Origin: Candidatus Colwellbacteria bacterium RIFCSPHIGHO2_02_FULL_45_17 | GTDB lineage: Bacteria > Patescibacteriota > Minisyncoccia > UBA6257 > Colwellbacteraceae | Assembly: GCA_001817685.1 (NCBI GenBank) | Contig: MHIV01000034.1 | Span: 1 to 14,337, forward strand | Length of the DNA: 14,337 nt | Direction: 5' to 3' | Part shown: positions 6,387-14,076 of the stretch, in pieces | Numbering within the stretch: position 1 is the stretch's first letter | Layout: each line of letters starts with the position of its first letter | Notes under the pieces: generated by a model | Databases searched by the model: none | Told to the model about the DNA's origin: nothing | Seen by the model: the letters and a program-made list of their open reading frames with translations, nothing else | Position numbers and translations under genes: made by a program

Positions 6387-7640
6387 ATGAACCAGCTGAG
6401 GGTCGGATTTTTTCTAGCAATCCGCCAGCTTAGACGTGCCAGTATTTGGGCGACAGCACTCATCGTCCTAATAATGGTTTTAACATTCTTAAATCTCGTG
6501 TCGGTCAGTGGTATTTTGGTCGGTGTTGTTGAGGGAATCAACCGCGGTTACATCGCAGAGTACACTGGGGACGTATTCGTATCCAATTACACTGATAAAG
6601 AATTCATTGAGCACAGCCAATCGCTTATAAAAACAATCGAAAGTCTCCCGGAAGTAAAGTCATATTCAGCTCGATATAAAGAATCCGGTACTATGGAAGC
6701 GAGCTTCAAAGAAAAAATAAGTCAGACCGACGTACCCAATTTAGTAGGAACAACTTTCGTTGGCATAGACCCTGCCAACGAGGGTCAAACGACCAGACTT
6801 CCATCCTTGCTACTGGCTGGAGAATTCTTAGAGCCCGGCGATACGGACTCTATAGTCGTCGGCGCAGATCTCCTTGAAAAATACTCTAGGTTTGTGGGGG
6901 CTGGCGGAGATTTTCTATTCTTTCTTAAGAACGCTGATCTAGGTTCGGAAGTCAGAATCAACATCAATGGAGTCGAGAGAAATGTCACCATCAAGGGGAT
7001 AATTCAGAGCAAAGTCGACCAGGTGACTATGCGTGTTTACATAAACGACACCGAGCTCCGAAAAATTATTGGTAGAAATGATCTAAACGTCGACGAAATA
7101 GCGATTCGCCTCAACGATCCCAACGATGCAGATCGCGTAAAGAGTATTTTGGCCGCTACCGGAGCAAGCGAATTCGGGTTTATTCAAACAGCGAAGGAGT
7201 CCCAGCCACAATTCGTACAAGATATTACAAATACGTTTAACCTCCTAGGTTCCGTAATAGGAAGCATCGGACTCGTGGTGGCTTCTATAACAATCTTTAT
7301 CGTTATTTTTATAAATGCTATCAGCAGACGAAAATACATCGGCATATTGAAGGGCATAGGCATTGACGGAAGTGCAATCGAAATCTCTTATATTTTCCAG
7401 TCTCTTGTATATGCGGCGGCCGGAACATTAGTTGGACTTATACTCGTTTACGCAGTTCTCGTGCCGTATTTTGGAAAGAACCCAATCAGTCTTCCTTTTA
7501 GCGACGGCGTGTTTGTTGCACCTATCGGCCAGACGATTCTAAGAGTTTTGCTGCTGTTTGTGACAACTCTTATTGCTGGCTATGTACCTGCAAAAATCAT
7601 AATTAGAAAAAACACGCTCGACTCAATCCTAGGTAGATAA
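6387..7640 (+). CDS. MacB/FtsX-like ABC transporter permease
   Basis: The 417-residue product has the four-helix layout of MacB/LolC/FtsX permeases: helix 1 about 19-45, a large extracytoplasmic domain (about 50-285, the MacB core type), and three helices in the C-terminal quarter. RRKYIGILKGIGIDGSAIEI, just after helix 2, is the usual FtsX-domain coupling region that touches the ATPase. The ATPase is a separate gene here, unlike E. coli MacB where it is fused. These systems work as mechanotransmitters on peptides, lipoproteins or toxins outside the membrane and do not pump from the cytoplasm. The start is one base after the adaptor's stop codon, so translation is probably coupled. Confidence 0.85.
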   Translation: MNQLRVGFFLAIRQLRRASIWATALIVLIMVLTFLNLVSVSGILVGVVEGINRGYIAEYTGDVFVSNYTDKEFIEHSQSLIKTIESLPEVKSYSARYKESGTMEASFKEKISQTDVPNLVGTTFVGIDPANEGQTTRLPSLLLAGEFLEPGDTDSIVVGADLLEKYSRFVGAGGDFLFFLKNADLGSEVRININGVERNVTIKGIIQSKVDQVTMRVYINDTELRKIIGRNDLNVDEIAIRLNDPNDADRVKSILAATGASEFGFIQTAKESQPQFVQDITNTFNLLGSVIGSIGLVVASITIFIVIFINAISRRKYIGILKGIGIDGSAIEISYIFQSLVYAAAGTLVGLILVYAVLVPYFGKNPISLPFSDGVFVAPIGQTILRVLLLFVTTLIAGYVPAKIIIRKNTLDSILGR

Positions 7641-7641
7641 A

Positions 7642-8328
7642 ATGATAAAAGCCACTGGAATAATCAGAAAATTTAGCAGCGGATCCGGATTTATAACGGT
7701 CCTAAAGGGAATTGATATAAACGTTGCGGACGGTGAGTTTGTATCAATTATAGGACGTTCGGGCGCTGGGAAAAGTACGCTGATTTATCAGCTTGGATTG
7801 CTCGATACACCGACGGAGGGAGAAATAATTATTCACGGAGAAGATGTATCTAAGCTTAGCGACAGAGAAAAAACCGAATTCCGCTTAATGAACATGGGAT
7901 ACATATTCCAGGATTATGCGATACTCCCAGAACTAACCGCACAAGAAAACGTTGCCCTCCCCGCGATTATGCAGGGCAAGGAGAAAAGAAAAGCTTACGA
8001 GTCCGCAGAGGAGGTCTTGGAAAAAGTTGGCCTCGGCGCTCACCTTGGGAATTTACCTGGCCAGCTATCTGGCGGTGAGCAGCAGAGAGTAAGTGTGGCA
8101 AGGGCAATCGTCAATAAACCCAAGATTATATTCGCCGACGAACCAACCGCCAACCTAGATTTAGTCAACGCCAAGCAGGTGCTCGACCTATTGATAGCGC
8201 TTAACAAGGATGGTCAAACCGTGGTTATGGTCACTCACGAACAAGAATATGCAAAGTTGACCGACCGAATTATAGAGCTACACGATGGACTCATATTTAA
8301 CGAAACTGAGCTAAGGAAGCAAAAATAA
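7642..8328 (+). CDS. ABC transporter ATP-binding protein (LolD/MacB type)
   Basis: The 228-residue product is a complete nucleotide-binding domain: Walker A GRSGAGKST (38-46), Q-loop Gln90, signature LSGGEQQR (142-149), Walker B IIFADEP (162-168) with catalytic Glu167, D-loop NLD (171-173) and switch His199. Length and motifs fit the LolD/MacB/FtsE-like group that pairs with FtsX-type permeases. It starts one base after the permease stop codon and ends the operon; a hairpin begins one base after its stop. It would power the adaptor and permease encoded upstream. Substrate unknown. Confidence 0.93.
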   Translation: MIKATGIIRKFSSGSGFITVLKGIDINVADGEFVSIIGRSGAGKSTLIYQLGLLDTPTEGEIIIHGEDVSKLSDREKTEFRLMNMGYIFQDYAILPELTAQENVALPAIMQGKEKRKAYESAEEVLEKVGLGAHLGNLPGQLSGGEQQRVSVARAIVNKPKIIFADEPTANLDLVNAKQVLDLLIALNKDGQTVVMVTHEQEYAKLTDRIIELHDGLIFNETELRKQK

Positions 8329-8353
8329 GAACGCCGGTCAGACCGGCGCGTTC
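8329..8353. terminator. Hairpin terminator between convergent genes
   Basis: Bases 8332-8338 pair with 8342-8348 (7 bp, very GC-rich, three-base loop), extended by GAA/TTC at the ends across a two-base bulge. Read on the minus strand it is followed by TTATTTTTGC, so it looks like an intrinsic terminator for nrdJ. On the plus strand the tail is poorer in T, so it may stop the ABC operon less efficiently. Confidence 0.7.
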
Positions 8354-8374
8354 ATGCAAAAGCACTTATTTTTC

Positions 8375-10834
8375 CTACATACACCTGCTGTAGCCGCAGT
8401 TCTTACAGCTCACGCACCCCTCTTCCATAACAAGCTTGGTCCCACAATCTGGACATCCTGGCATAAATCCATAATCGGCCATGTCTCTGTGTTTCTGGTT
8501 TAGTTGCTTAGGTGCGCCGACAGTAATTTTCTCCTCTTCAACAATCTCGGCACTGATATCTATACTAATATTATCAACACTGGAGGGACGTGTAACACCG
8601 AGGTGCTCCTCCAAAACTTTTCCGATTCCATCTGGTAAAGAAAGAATTGTACCGTTTTCTGTCATAACCGGCATAGGTCCCCGGATTCCCTTCAAATTAT
8701 CTAAAATTTCTCCGAGTTCTATGCCAGAACGCAGTGCGAGCGAAATCATTCTGCAGATAGCCTCTGACTGTTCCTGGAAGAAGCCTCCGCTTTTGCCGAT
8801 AGTTGCAAAAACCTCAAATGGCCTGCCGTACTCATCGTTGTTAACCGTGACATAAAGTTTTCCGTAGCCAGTTTTTAGTCTGTATGTTTTTCCAACAAGT
8901 GAATCAGGACGAGTGCGCGGAGTAATACCGGATTGTACTTCTCCCCCCATAACAGCCTTCGTTTCTACGACAGTAGCATTATTCCTCTTTGTATTTTTCG
9001 GATCTTCAGTGAGAGAAGTTATATCTCCACTTTCTCCTATGTTTAAAACCTGTATGGTGCGGCTACCATCGCGATAGACCGTACAACTCTTACAGCCCAA
9101 CTTCCAAGCTTGGATATAACTTTCTTTTATATCATCCTTAGTCGCGCTGTTCGCAAAATTGATTGTCTTTGAGATAGAGTTGTCTACGTGCTTCTGGAAC
9201 GCCGCTTGCATTTTAACGTGGTCACCTCCAGCAATATCCATCGAGACAACGAAGGTATCGCGCAAATCTTGCGGTAATTCGTCCAAGTGCTGAATCGAGC
9301 CAGTTCTTACAACTTCCTCTTTAATCTTTTCTATCTCCTCCTGGCTAAATTTTCTTGCTTCAAGCTCGGCTGCGAAATACTTGTTGAGGTAGACATACTG
9401 TTCGCCGTCCTTGTCTTGTTTTATAAACGATAGCGCAAAATTAGGCTCCACACCGGAGGATGTGTCATACATCATAGAAATAGAGCCAGTCGGCGCGACA
9501 GTCGTTCTAGCCGCATTTCTTACTTTAACTCCCTTGGCGTAGATACTTTTCTTATAGTTAGGGAATGCTCCTTTATCCTTAGCAAGGTCACGAGAGGTTT
9601 GATATGACGCTTTTTGTATAGTTTCCATCATCTTCTCGGCAAGTTTATACCCCTCCTTGGAGTTATATTTAACGCCGAGCTGATAAAGCGCGTCAGCAAA
9701 GCCCATTATCCCAAGGCCGATTCTTCTATTTCTCTTGGCCATATCCGTAATAGCCTTTACTGGAAAATCAAAGCGGTCTATAACGTTGTCCAACATGCGG
9801 GTCGCATGCTCCGTAGCCTTTTCAAGCCTCTTATAATCAAACTTACCGTTCTTCACGAACGCGGAAAGATTAATAGACCCTAGGTTGCAATTATCATTTG
9901 GATGAAGAAATTGCTCTCCGCATGGATTTGAGGTTTCAATCGGTCCGAGTCCTGGAAGGGGGTTAGTCCTATTAACTTCGTCTATAAAAACAATTCCGGG
10001 CTCGCCGTTTGTCCAGGCATAGTTCACAATCTCATCGAAAATCTCACCGACAGTTATATCAACATCCGCAACATCATAGACAACTCCGTTAGGGTGTCTC
10101 AAAATTTTATGAGGCTTAACTTTTTTAGACCCACCTGGCCACTCTTTCTTCCAAGTGCAATACCACTGCTCGTCAGGACTTTCAACAACCTTCTTCATAA
10201 ACTCGTCGGTAACCTTAACAGAGATGTTGAAATTCCTAATTTCGCCTTCAACTTCCTTCGAGCGAATAAAATCCAACACGTCCGGGTGGTCAACGCTTAT
10301 CATTGCCATATTCGCGCCCGTTCTCCCTTGCTGTTTAATTATTCCGAAAGCCTCATTATAAATTTTCAAAAACGAAACAGGCCCGGAAGAAGATCCTTTT
10401 GTTGTTACGACGGCCGACATGGCAGGCCTAAGACGATCGAGTGCAAATCCAAGTCCAGCACCTTTCTGCTGAAGCAACGCGGCTTCTTTTAAAGTTTGGA
10501 AAATACCCTCGAGCGAATCTTCAATCTCTAAAACTATACAATTGGCCACAATCGGCGTGTCGGCACCTGCGTTAGTCATAGTTCTACCCGCAGGCGTGAA
10601 CTCTTTGTTCGCCATGACATCAAAAAACGCCTGTGCGGTTTTTCTTACGAAGGTTTCATCGTAACCATAATCTTTTTCAACAGACGCAAGGGAGTTTGCA
10701 ACACGCAGAAGCATATCAACCGGAGTCTCCTGTATTCCATTCTTGTCGATACCGAGATAACGCTTCTGCATCATCTTCATGGCATTGGTGGAGTAGGAAT
10801 TGTTTATTGCTTCTCGTCTGCTTTTCGTGATCAT
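8375..10834 (-). CDS. nrdJ: Adenosylcobalamin-dependent (class II) ribonucleoside-diphosphate reductase
   Basis: The 819-residue enzyme reduces ribonucleotides to deoxyribonucleotides with coenzyme B12 as radical source. Active-site residues are all visible: Cys99 in VANCIVLEI and Cys316 in DNCNLGS as the redox pair, and Asn303-Pro-Cys305-Gly-Glu307 with the thiyl-radical Cys305. The spacing Cys305 to Cys316 equals that in the Thermotoga maritima enzyme. PTGSIS (449-453 region) and GCKSCTVYRDGSR (580-592) are also family signatures. A TSCPD-type domain follows (about 645-715) and then a C-terminal Cys cluster (794, 797, 807, 810, 813, 818), likely a zinc ribbon plus the swinging-arm thiols. 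The start ATG has a GATAAT box five bases upstream and no Shine-Dalgarno sequence. The gene follows ftsZ on the same strand but has its own promoter-like box. Confidence 0.95.
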   Translation of the reverse strand: MITKSRREAINNSYSTNAMKMMQKRYLGIDKNGIQETPVDMLLRVANSLASVEKDYGYDETFVRKTAQAFFDVMANKEFTPAGRTMTNAGADTPIVANCIVLEIEDSLEGIFQTLKEAALLQQKGAGLGFALDRLRPAMSAVVTTKGSSSGPVSFLKIYNEAFGIIKQQGRTGANMAMISVDHPDVLDFIRSKEVEGEIRNFNISVKVTDEFMKKVVESPDEQWYCTWKKEWPGGSKKVKPHKILRHPNGVVYDVADVDITVGEIFDEIVNYAWTNGEPGIVFIDEVNRTNPLPGLGPIETSNPCGEQFLHPNDNCNLGSINLSAFVKNGKFDYKRLEKATEHATRMLDNVIDRFDFPVKAITDMAKRNRRIGLGIMGFADALYQLGVKYNSKEGYKLAEKMMETIQKASYQTSRDLAKDKGAFPNYKKSIYAKGVKVRNAARTTVAPTGSISMMYDTSSGVEPNFALSFIKQDKDGEQYVYLNKYFAAELEARKFSQEEIEKIKEEVVRTGSIQHLDELPQDLRDTFVVSMDIAGGDHVKMQAAFQKHVDNSISKTINFANSATKDDIKESYIQAWKLGCKSCTVYRDGSRTIQVLNIGESGDITSLTEDPKNTKRNNATVVETKAVMGGEVQSGITPRTRPDSLVGKTYRLKTGYGKLYVTVNNDEYGRPFEVFATIGKSGGFFQEQSEAICRMISLALRSGIELGEILDNLKGIRGPMPVMTENGTILSLPDGIGKVLEEHLGVTRPSSVDNISIDISAEIVEEEKITVGAPKQLNQKHRDMADYGFMPGCPDCGTKLVMEEGCVSCKNCGYSRCM

Positions 10835-10939
10835 GGATGATTATCGAATTGCTTTGTGTGTCGGGGACACCCCAGTTACGTCATTCTAACACACGGGAGA
10901 CACAAACCACACCTGTGAATAACTTCCTCGCTTAAGAGG
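10835..10939. promoter_or_regulatory. nrdJ upstream region with small inverted repeats
   Basis: This 105-base gap lies between the ends of ftsZ and the start of nrdJ. It contains GGGG-ACA-CCCC (10863-10873), flanked by an imperfect inverted repeat of TTTGTGTGTC (10853-10862) and GACACAAA (10899-10906). These could form an operator or a small hairpin. They do not match the NrdR box that I know. The gap is too short for a cobalamin riboswitch. Confidence 0.4.
10840..10845 (-). promoter_or_regulatory. -10-like box of nrdJ, likely leaderless
   Basis: The complement reads GATAAT (five of six consensus bases), ending five bases before the nrdJ ATG. This places transcription start at or next to the start codon. 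Confidence 0.5.
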
Positions 10940-10944
10940 TTATT
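10918..10944 (-). terminator. Hairpin over the ftsZ stop codon
   Basis: AATAAC and GTTATT (10939-10944 with 10918-10923) pair around an inner CTC/GAG stem with a small asymmetric bulge and a six-base loop. It begins on the ftsZ stop codon. No T-run follows, so it may be a weak terminator or an mRNA 3'-end stabiliser. Confidence 0.4.
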
Positions 10945-12427
10945 TCCTACGACCCCTTCTTCGAAGGAAAGTAGGTGTATCTAGAATTTCTTCGTCGTTT
11001 TCACCAATATCGGAGAGGCCTTTCTCGGAAGTCCCACCGTGTTTACCACTTTTTGAGGAATTTTCAACCTCGTCGTCCGTATCTTCAAGCAAGTCAACGT
11101 CGTCGTTAAACAAAGTTAATGAGCTTGGTTCACTTTTAAACAACATTCCGTTAAAACCGGTCGCTATTAGAGTTATTTTTAGATATCCGGACTTCAAACG
11201 GCGATCGTGGTAGGCTCCGAATATAATTCTGGCACCTGGATCAACGTTATCAATAATAATCTTAGCTGCTTCGTTAATCTCGGACATTTTCATATCACGA
11301 CCGCCGGCTACTCCGAACAAAACACTTCTCGCTCCATCTATAGAAATCTCGAGCAGGGGTGAATTCATTGCCTGGTTCATAGCTTTCACTGCGCGATCTG
11401 CGCCACCTGCGCTACCGACGCCGATAACTGCCATTCCCGCACCGGCAGTGATTGAACGAATGTCCGCGAAGTCCACGTTAACTAACCCGGATGAAGAAAT
11501 TATCTCGGCTACTCCTTGTACGGCGCTCCTTAAGATATCATCGATTTTCTCAAACGCTTTGAGGACCGATGTATCTTTATCGATGATGCTGAAAATTCTG
11601 TCGTTTGGAATTACAAGAAGCGTATCCACCCTATCTTTGATCTTTAGTACGCCGTCTTCCGCTATTTTCATTCTGCTCGCCCCCTCAAAAGAAAAGGGTT
11701 TAGTGATTACAGCAACGGTAAGTATCCCTAATTCTCTCGTAATATCCGCTATAACAGGTGTAGCACCCGTTCCGGTCCCGCCACCGAAACCTGACGTTAT
11801 AAATACCATATCGGTATCGTCGAGGGCGTTCGCAATTTCGGTACGACTTTCTTCGGCGGCCTGTTGCCCAAGATCTGGGTTCATCCCAGCACCCATGCCC
11901 TTGGTAACAGCCTTCCCGATATGTATTTTTTTATGGGCATCGGAGGACTCCAGATCCTGCAAGTCGGTGTTAATTGCGATAAACTCAACACCACGAACTG
12001 AGAAATTCCTGCGCATTCTTGTAATTGCGTTTCCACCTCCACCTCCGACACCAATAACTTTTATTTTGATTAGCGGCCTAACCCCTCTTTGCTTTCTTGA
12101 CGAAGCACGCCTCGGTGAAGTTTCTATTCTTTTCGGCAGAGATTTTTTTCGAGACTTCCTAACAACCGCCACACTAGAACGCTTGCTCTTGCCTGACACC
12201 GCATCCGTGTGGGGGGCCTTTCGTCTCACACCAAATTTCTCCCTTCTTTTTGAAACTGACCTTCTTCTCTTTTTTACAAGTTTACCTTTACGAGCCGACA
12301 CGCTGGCTCTCTTTGAAGCTCTCTTGGCCTTTGGCTTTCTTAATCTACTGGAGGCTGTCTTTCTCGTGGACTTTCCGGTTTTCCTCCTTCGCGAAATATT
12401 CTTTTTCTTTAGTTTATTCTTTGCCAT
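10940..12427 (-). CDS. ftsZ: Cell-division GTPase FtsZ with a large Arg/Lys-rich N-terminal extension
   Basis: FtsZ polymerises into the division ring. The core begins near residue 118 (PLIKIKVIGVGGGGGNA) and carries the GTP signature GFGGGTGTG (213-221), the T7 loop NVDFAD (317-322) with catalytic Asp319 and Asp322, an acidic linker (about 441-481) and the tail DTPTFLRRRGRRK (483-495) that binds FtsA. Before the core lie about 117 residues made mostly of Lys, Arg and Ser: 51 basic against 3 acidic by my count, no predicted fold. Ordinary FtsZ has roughly 10-30 residues here and is about 350-400 long in total. The start ATG lies three bases after the ftsA stop, which supports the long form. 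In-frame GTG codons at residues 77 and 86 are possible later starts but have no Shine-Dalgarno sequence. The tail could bind DNA, RNA, acidic lipids or the protein's own acidic linker. Confidence 0.95.
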   Translation of the reverse strand: MAKNKLKKKNISRRRKTGKSTRKTASSRLRKPKAKRASKRASVSARKGKLVKKRRRSVSKRREKFGVRRKAPHTDAVSGKSKRSSVAVVRKSRKKSLPKRIETSPRRASSRKQRGVRPLIKIKVIGVGGGGGNAITRMRRNFSVRGVEFIAINTDLQDLESSDAHKKIHIGKAVTKGMGAGMNPDLGQQAAEESRTEIANALDDTDMVFITSGFGGGTGTGATPVIADITRELGILTVAVITKPFSFEGASRMKIAEDGVLKIKDRVDTLLVIPNDRIFSIIDKDTSVLKAFEKIDDILRSAVQGVAEIISSSGLVNVDFADIRSITAGAGMAVIGVGSAGGADRAVKAMNQAMNSPLLEISIDGARSVLFGVAGGRDMKMSEINEAAKIIIDNVDPGARIIFGAYHDRRLKSGYLKITLIATGFNGMLFKSEPSSLTLFNDDVDLLEDTDDEVENSSKSGKHGGTSEKGLSDIGENDEEILDTPTFLRRRGRRK

Positions 12428-12430
12428 AGA

Positions 12431-13666
12431 CTACGGTAGAAAGTTCTTAAAAAAATTCTTAAAAAATTTGGAAACCCCACCACCATTTAATGATAGACGA
12501 TTACCGTGCGCTTGCTTGCTGGATAGAACGAGCCCTAACACAAGAGCATACTCTGGAGACTCAATAAATTCTAGCATCGACTTCGATTCTGCCTCAAAAA
12601 TTTTGTCTCTCGGGAACCCAACTTGAGTGGCAAGCCTTAACTCATCTCTAAATAATTCCGTTACCCCAGGTAGTTTTGCCCCACCGCCGGTGATGACAAT
12701 ACCTGCCGGTAAGTGCCTCTCTTTGTCTATGGCACGCAGATCGCTACTTATCAATTCGCAGATTTCTTGAAGTCGCGATTCAATAACTTCTGAAATAAAT
12801 TTTCTGGATGGTGATCCCTTTACATTCGAGTCTAGTCTCTGTAGGTCTACTTTCTCCTTGTTGGACGCACCTTGAGCTGAGGCATATCCGTACGAAAGTT
12901 TAACTTTTTCAGCAACTTCCACAGGAATTTTTAGCGCAATCGCAAGATCATTTGTAATGTGCCCAGCTCCAACCGGAAAGACGCGGGTGTGCAAAAGTTT
13001 GTTTTCCTCATAAATCGCAATCCCGGTTGTACCATACCCGATATCAACCGATATCACGCCAAGTTCTTTTTGGTTATCAGTCAAAAGTGTTGCGGCTCCC
13101 GCCAATGGGCCGAAAACTAATCCGCCGATGCTCCCGCCAGCAAGCTCGACGCATTTGGAAAGATTTTTAATCGTGGGTTGAAAAGCATCTACGATCAGAC
13201 TTAAAACCTCAAGCCGCGAACCAGTCATCCCGAGTGGATCTTGAATATCTCCGACGCCATCGACGATAAATTCTTTCTTTATTGTGTGGAGTATCATCCG
13301 ATTCGGCGGAAGATTCACCGCCTCGGAGGCTTGCACAACACGGTCTACGTCATCTCTATAAATTTCAGAGTTAGCACGAGACACTGCTGTTATTCCCCTT
13401 GAACTCTGAACTCTCACGTCAGATCCCCCAACACGAAGATATATATTTTTGAGAGCGCTTTTGGAAGTCTCACGAACTTTGTCTAGTAAACCGCCGACGG
13501 TGTTTGTGGCGTTTTCCATATCAACCACGACACCCTTACGTAACCCGCGCGATGGCTTTCTGAAGCCAGCTTTAAGTAAAATTTTCCCCTCTGAGGTCGG
13601 CTCAGCTACAACTGCTTTTATTGTCTCCGAACCTATGTCTAATCCTAAAATTTGTTGTTGCGCCAT
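12431..13666 (-). CDS. ftsA: Cell-division protein FtsA
   Basis: FtsA is the actin-like protein that tethers FtsZ to the membrane. The 411-residue product shows the phosphate-1 motif LGLDIGSETIKAVVAE (7-22), the SHS2/1C domain characteristic of FtsA (about 85-165), the phosphate-2 motif ISVDIGYGTTGIAIY (205-219) and the adenosine motif GIVITGGGAKLPG (322-334). It ends with SKFFKNFFKNFLP (399-411), an amphipathic helix with Phe on one face and Lys on the other, the expected membrane-targeting sequence. Length is normal. Its first 22 bases overlap the end of ybeY and its stop is three bases before ftsZ, so the pair is co-transcribed and probably translationally coupled. No Shine-Dalgarno sequence at useful distance. 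Confidence 0.95.
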   Translation of the reverse strand: MAQQQILGLDIGSETIKAVVAEPTSEGKILLKAGFRKPSRGLRKGVVVDMENATNTVGGLLDKVRETSKSALKNIYLRVGGSDVRVQSSRGITAVSRANSEIYRDDVDRVVQASEAVNLPPNRMILHTIKKEFIVDGVGDIQDPLGMTGSRLEVLSLIVDAFQPTIKNLSKCVELAGGSIGGLVFGPLAGAATLLTDNQKELGVISVDIGYGTTGIAIYEENKLLHTRVFPVGAGHITNDLAIALKIPVEVAEKVKLSYGYASAQGASNKEKVDLQRLDSNVKGSPSRKFISEVIESRLQEICELISSDLRAIDKERHLPAGIVITGGGAKLPGVTELFRDELRLATQVGFPRDKIFEAESKSMLEFIESPEYALVLGLVLSSKQAHGNRLSLNGGGVSKFFKNFFKNFLP

Positions 13667-14076
13667 TGTGTAATAAAATCTTCCTCAATTTTTTCCATTC
13701 TAATTCTATCACTTTTGTTTTCATGGTTAAAACCAGCTAGGTGCAGTATGCCGTGTAAAAGCATGTAATCTAATTCCTCGTCGTGCTCTTTTATGTACGC
13801 AGGGCTTAGGTATACCTCTCCCAATCTCATTGTGTGGTTTGGCAAGCGCGGAAAATCATCAGGCTCTTTAAACGCAAGAACGTTAGCAGAAGAATTCTTC
13901 CCCCTATATTTTTTGTTGATGGCACGCATTCTCCTCTCATTAACTAAAAAGACATCTATACTCACGCTTTTTTTACCTAACGTACCTAAGAAAAAAAGCG
14001 CGGCTTGAAGAACATCTCGCTCTAATTTACCGAATCGCCTAGAGAGACTTAAAACTGATACCTCATTCCCCTCCAC
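13645..14076 (-). CDS. ybeY: Endoribonuclease / 16S rRNA maturation factor YbeY
   Basis: The 143-residue product has the zinc motif HGILHLAGFNH (108-118): His108, His112 and His118 are the expected ligands. The family motif usually ends in G-Y/H-D-H; here the Asp is Asn117. YRGKNSSANVLAFKEP (57-72) corresponds to the conserved YRGK...NVLSF loop with the essential Arg58. YbeY is a metal-dependent RNase involved in 16S 3'-end processing and ribosome quality control. A GTG start at 14076 is used; it lies inside the end of yqeY, overlapping by 14 bases. No other in-frame start was seen near it. The gene continues into ftsA with a 22-base overlap. Confidence 0.92.
   Translation of the reverse strand: MEGNEVSVLSLSRRFGKLERDVLQAALFFLGTLGKKSVSIDVFLVNERRMRAINKKYRGKNSSANVLAFKEPDDFPRLPNHTMRLGEVYLSPAYIKEHDEELDYMLLHGILHLAGFNHENKSDRIRMEKIEEDFITQWRNNKF

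Noticed and set aside
10835..10939. Possible cobalamin riboswitch ahead of nrdJ
   Set aside because: The gap is 105 bases, too short for a B12 riboswitch. I see no B12-box-like core, and a -10-like box next to the start leaves no leader.
12077..12200. FtsZ starting at an internal GTG (residues 77 or 86), leaving a short tail
   Set aside because: Neither GTG has a Shine-Dalgarno sequence, while the ATG sits three bases after the ftsA stop in the coupling position typical of this operon. It is kept as a minor alternative.
11448..12626. 392-codon open frame on the plus strand opposite ftsZ and ftsA
   Set aside because: It is antisense to two clearly conserved genes; the poly-Phe/Leu stretches are the mirror of Lys/Arg codons in the FtsZ tail, and there is no start signal or family pattern.
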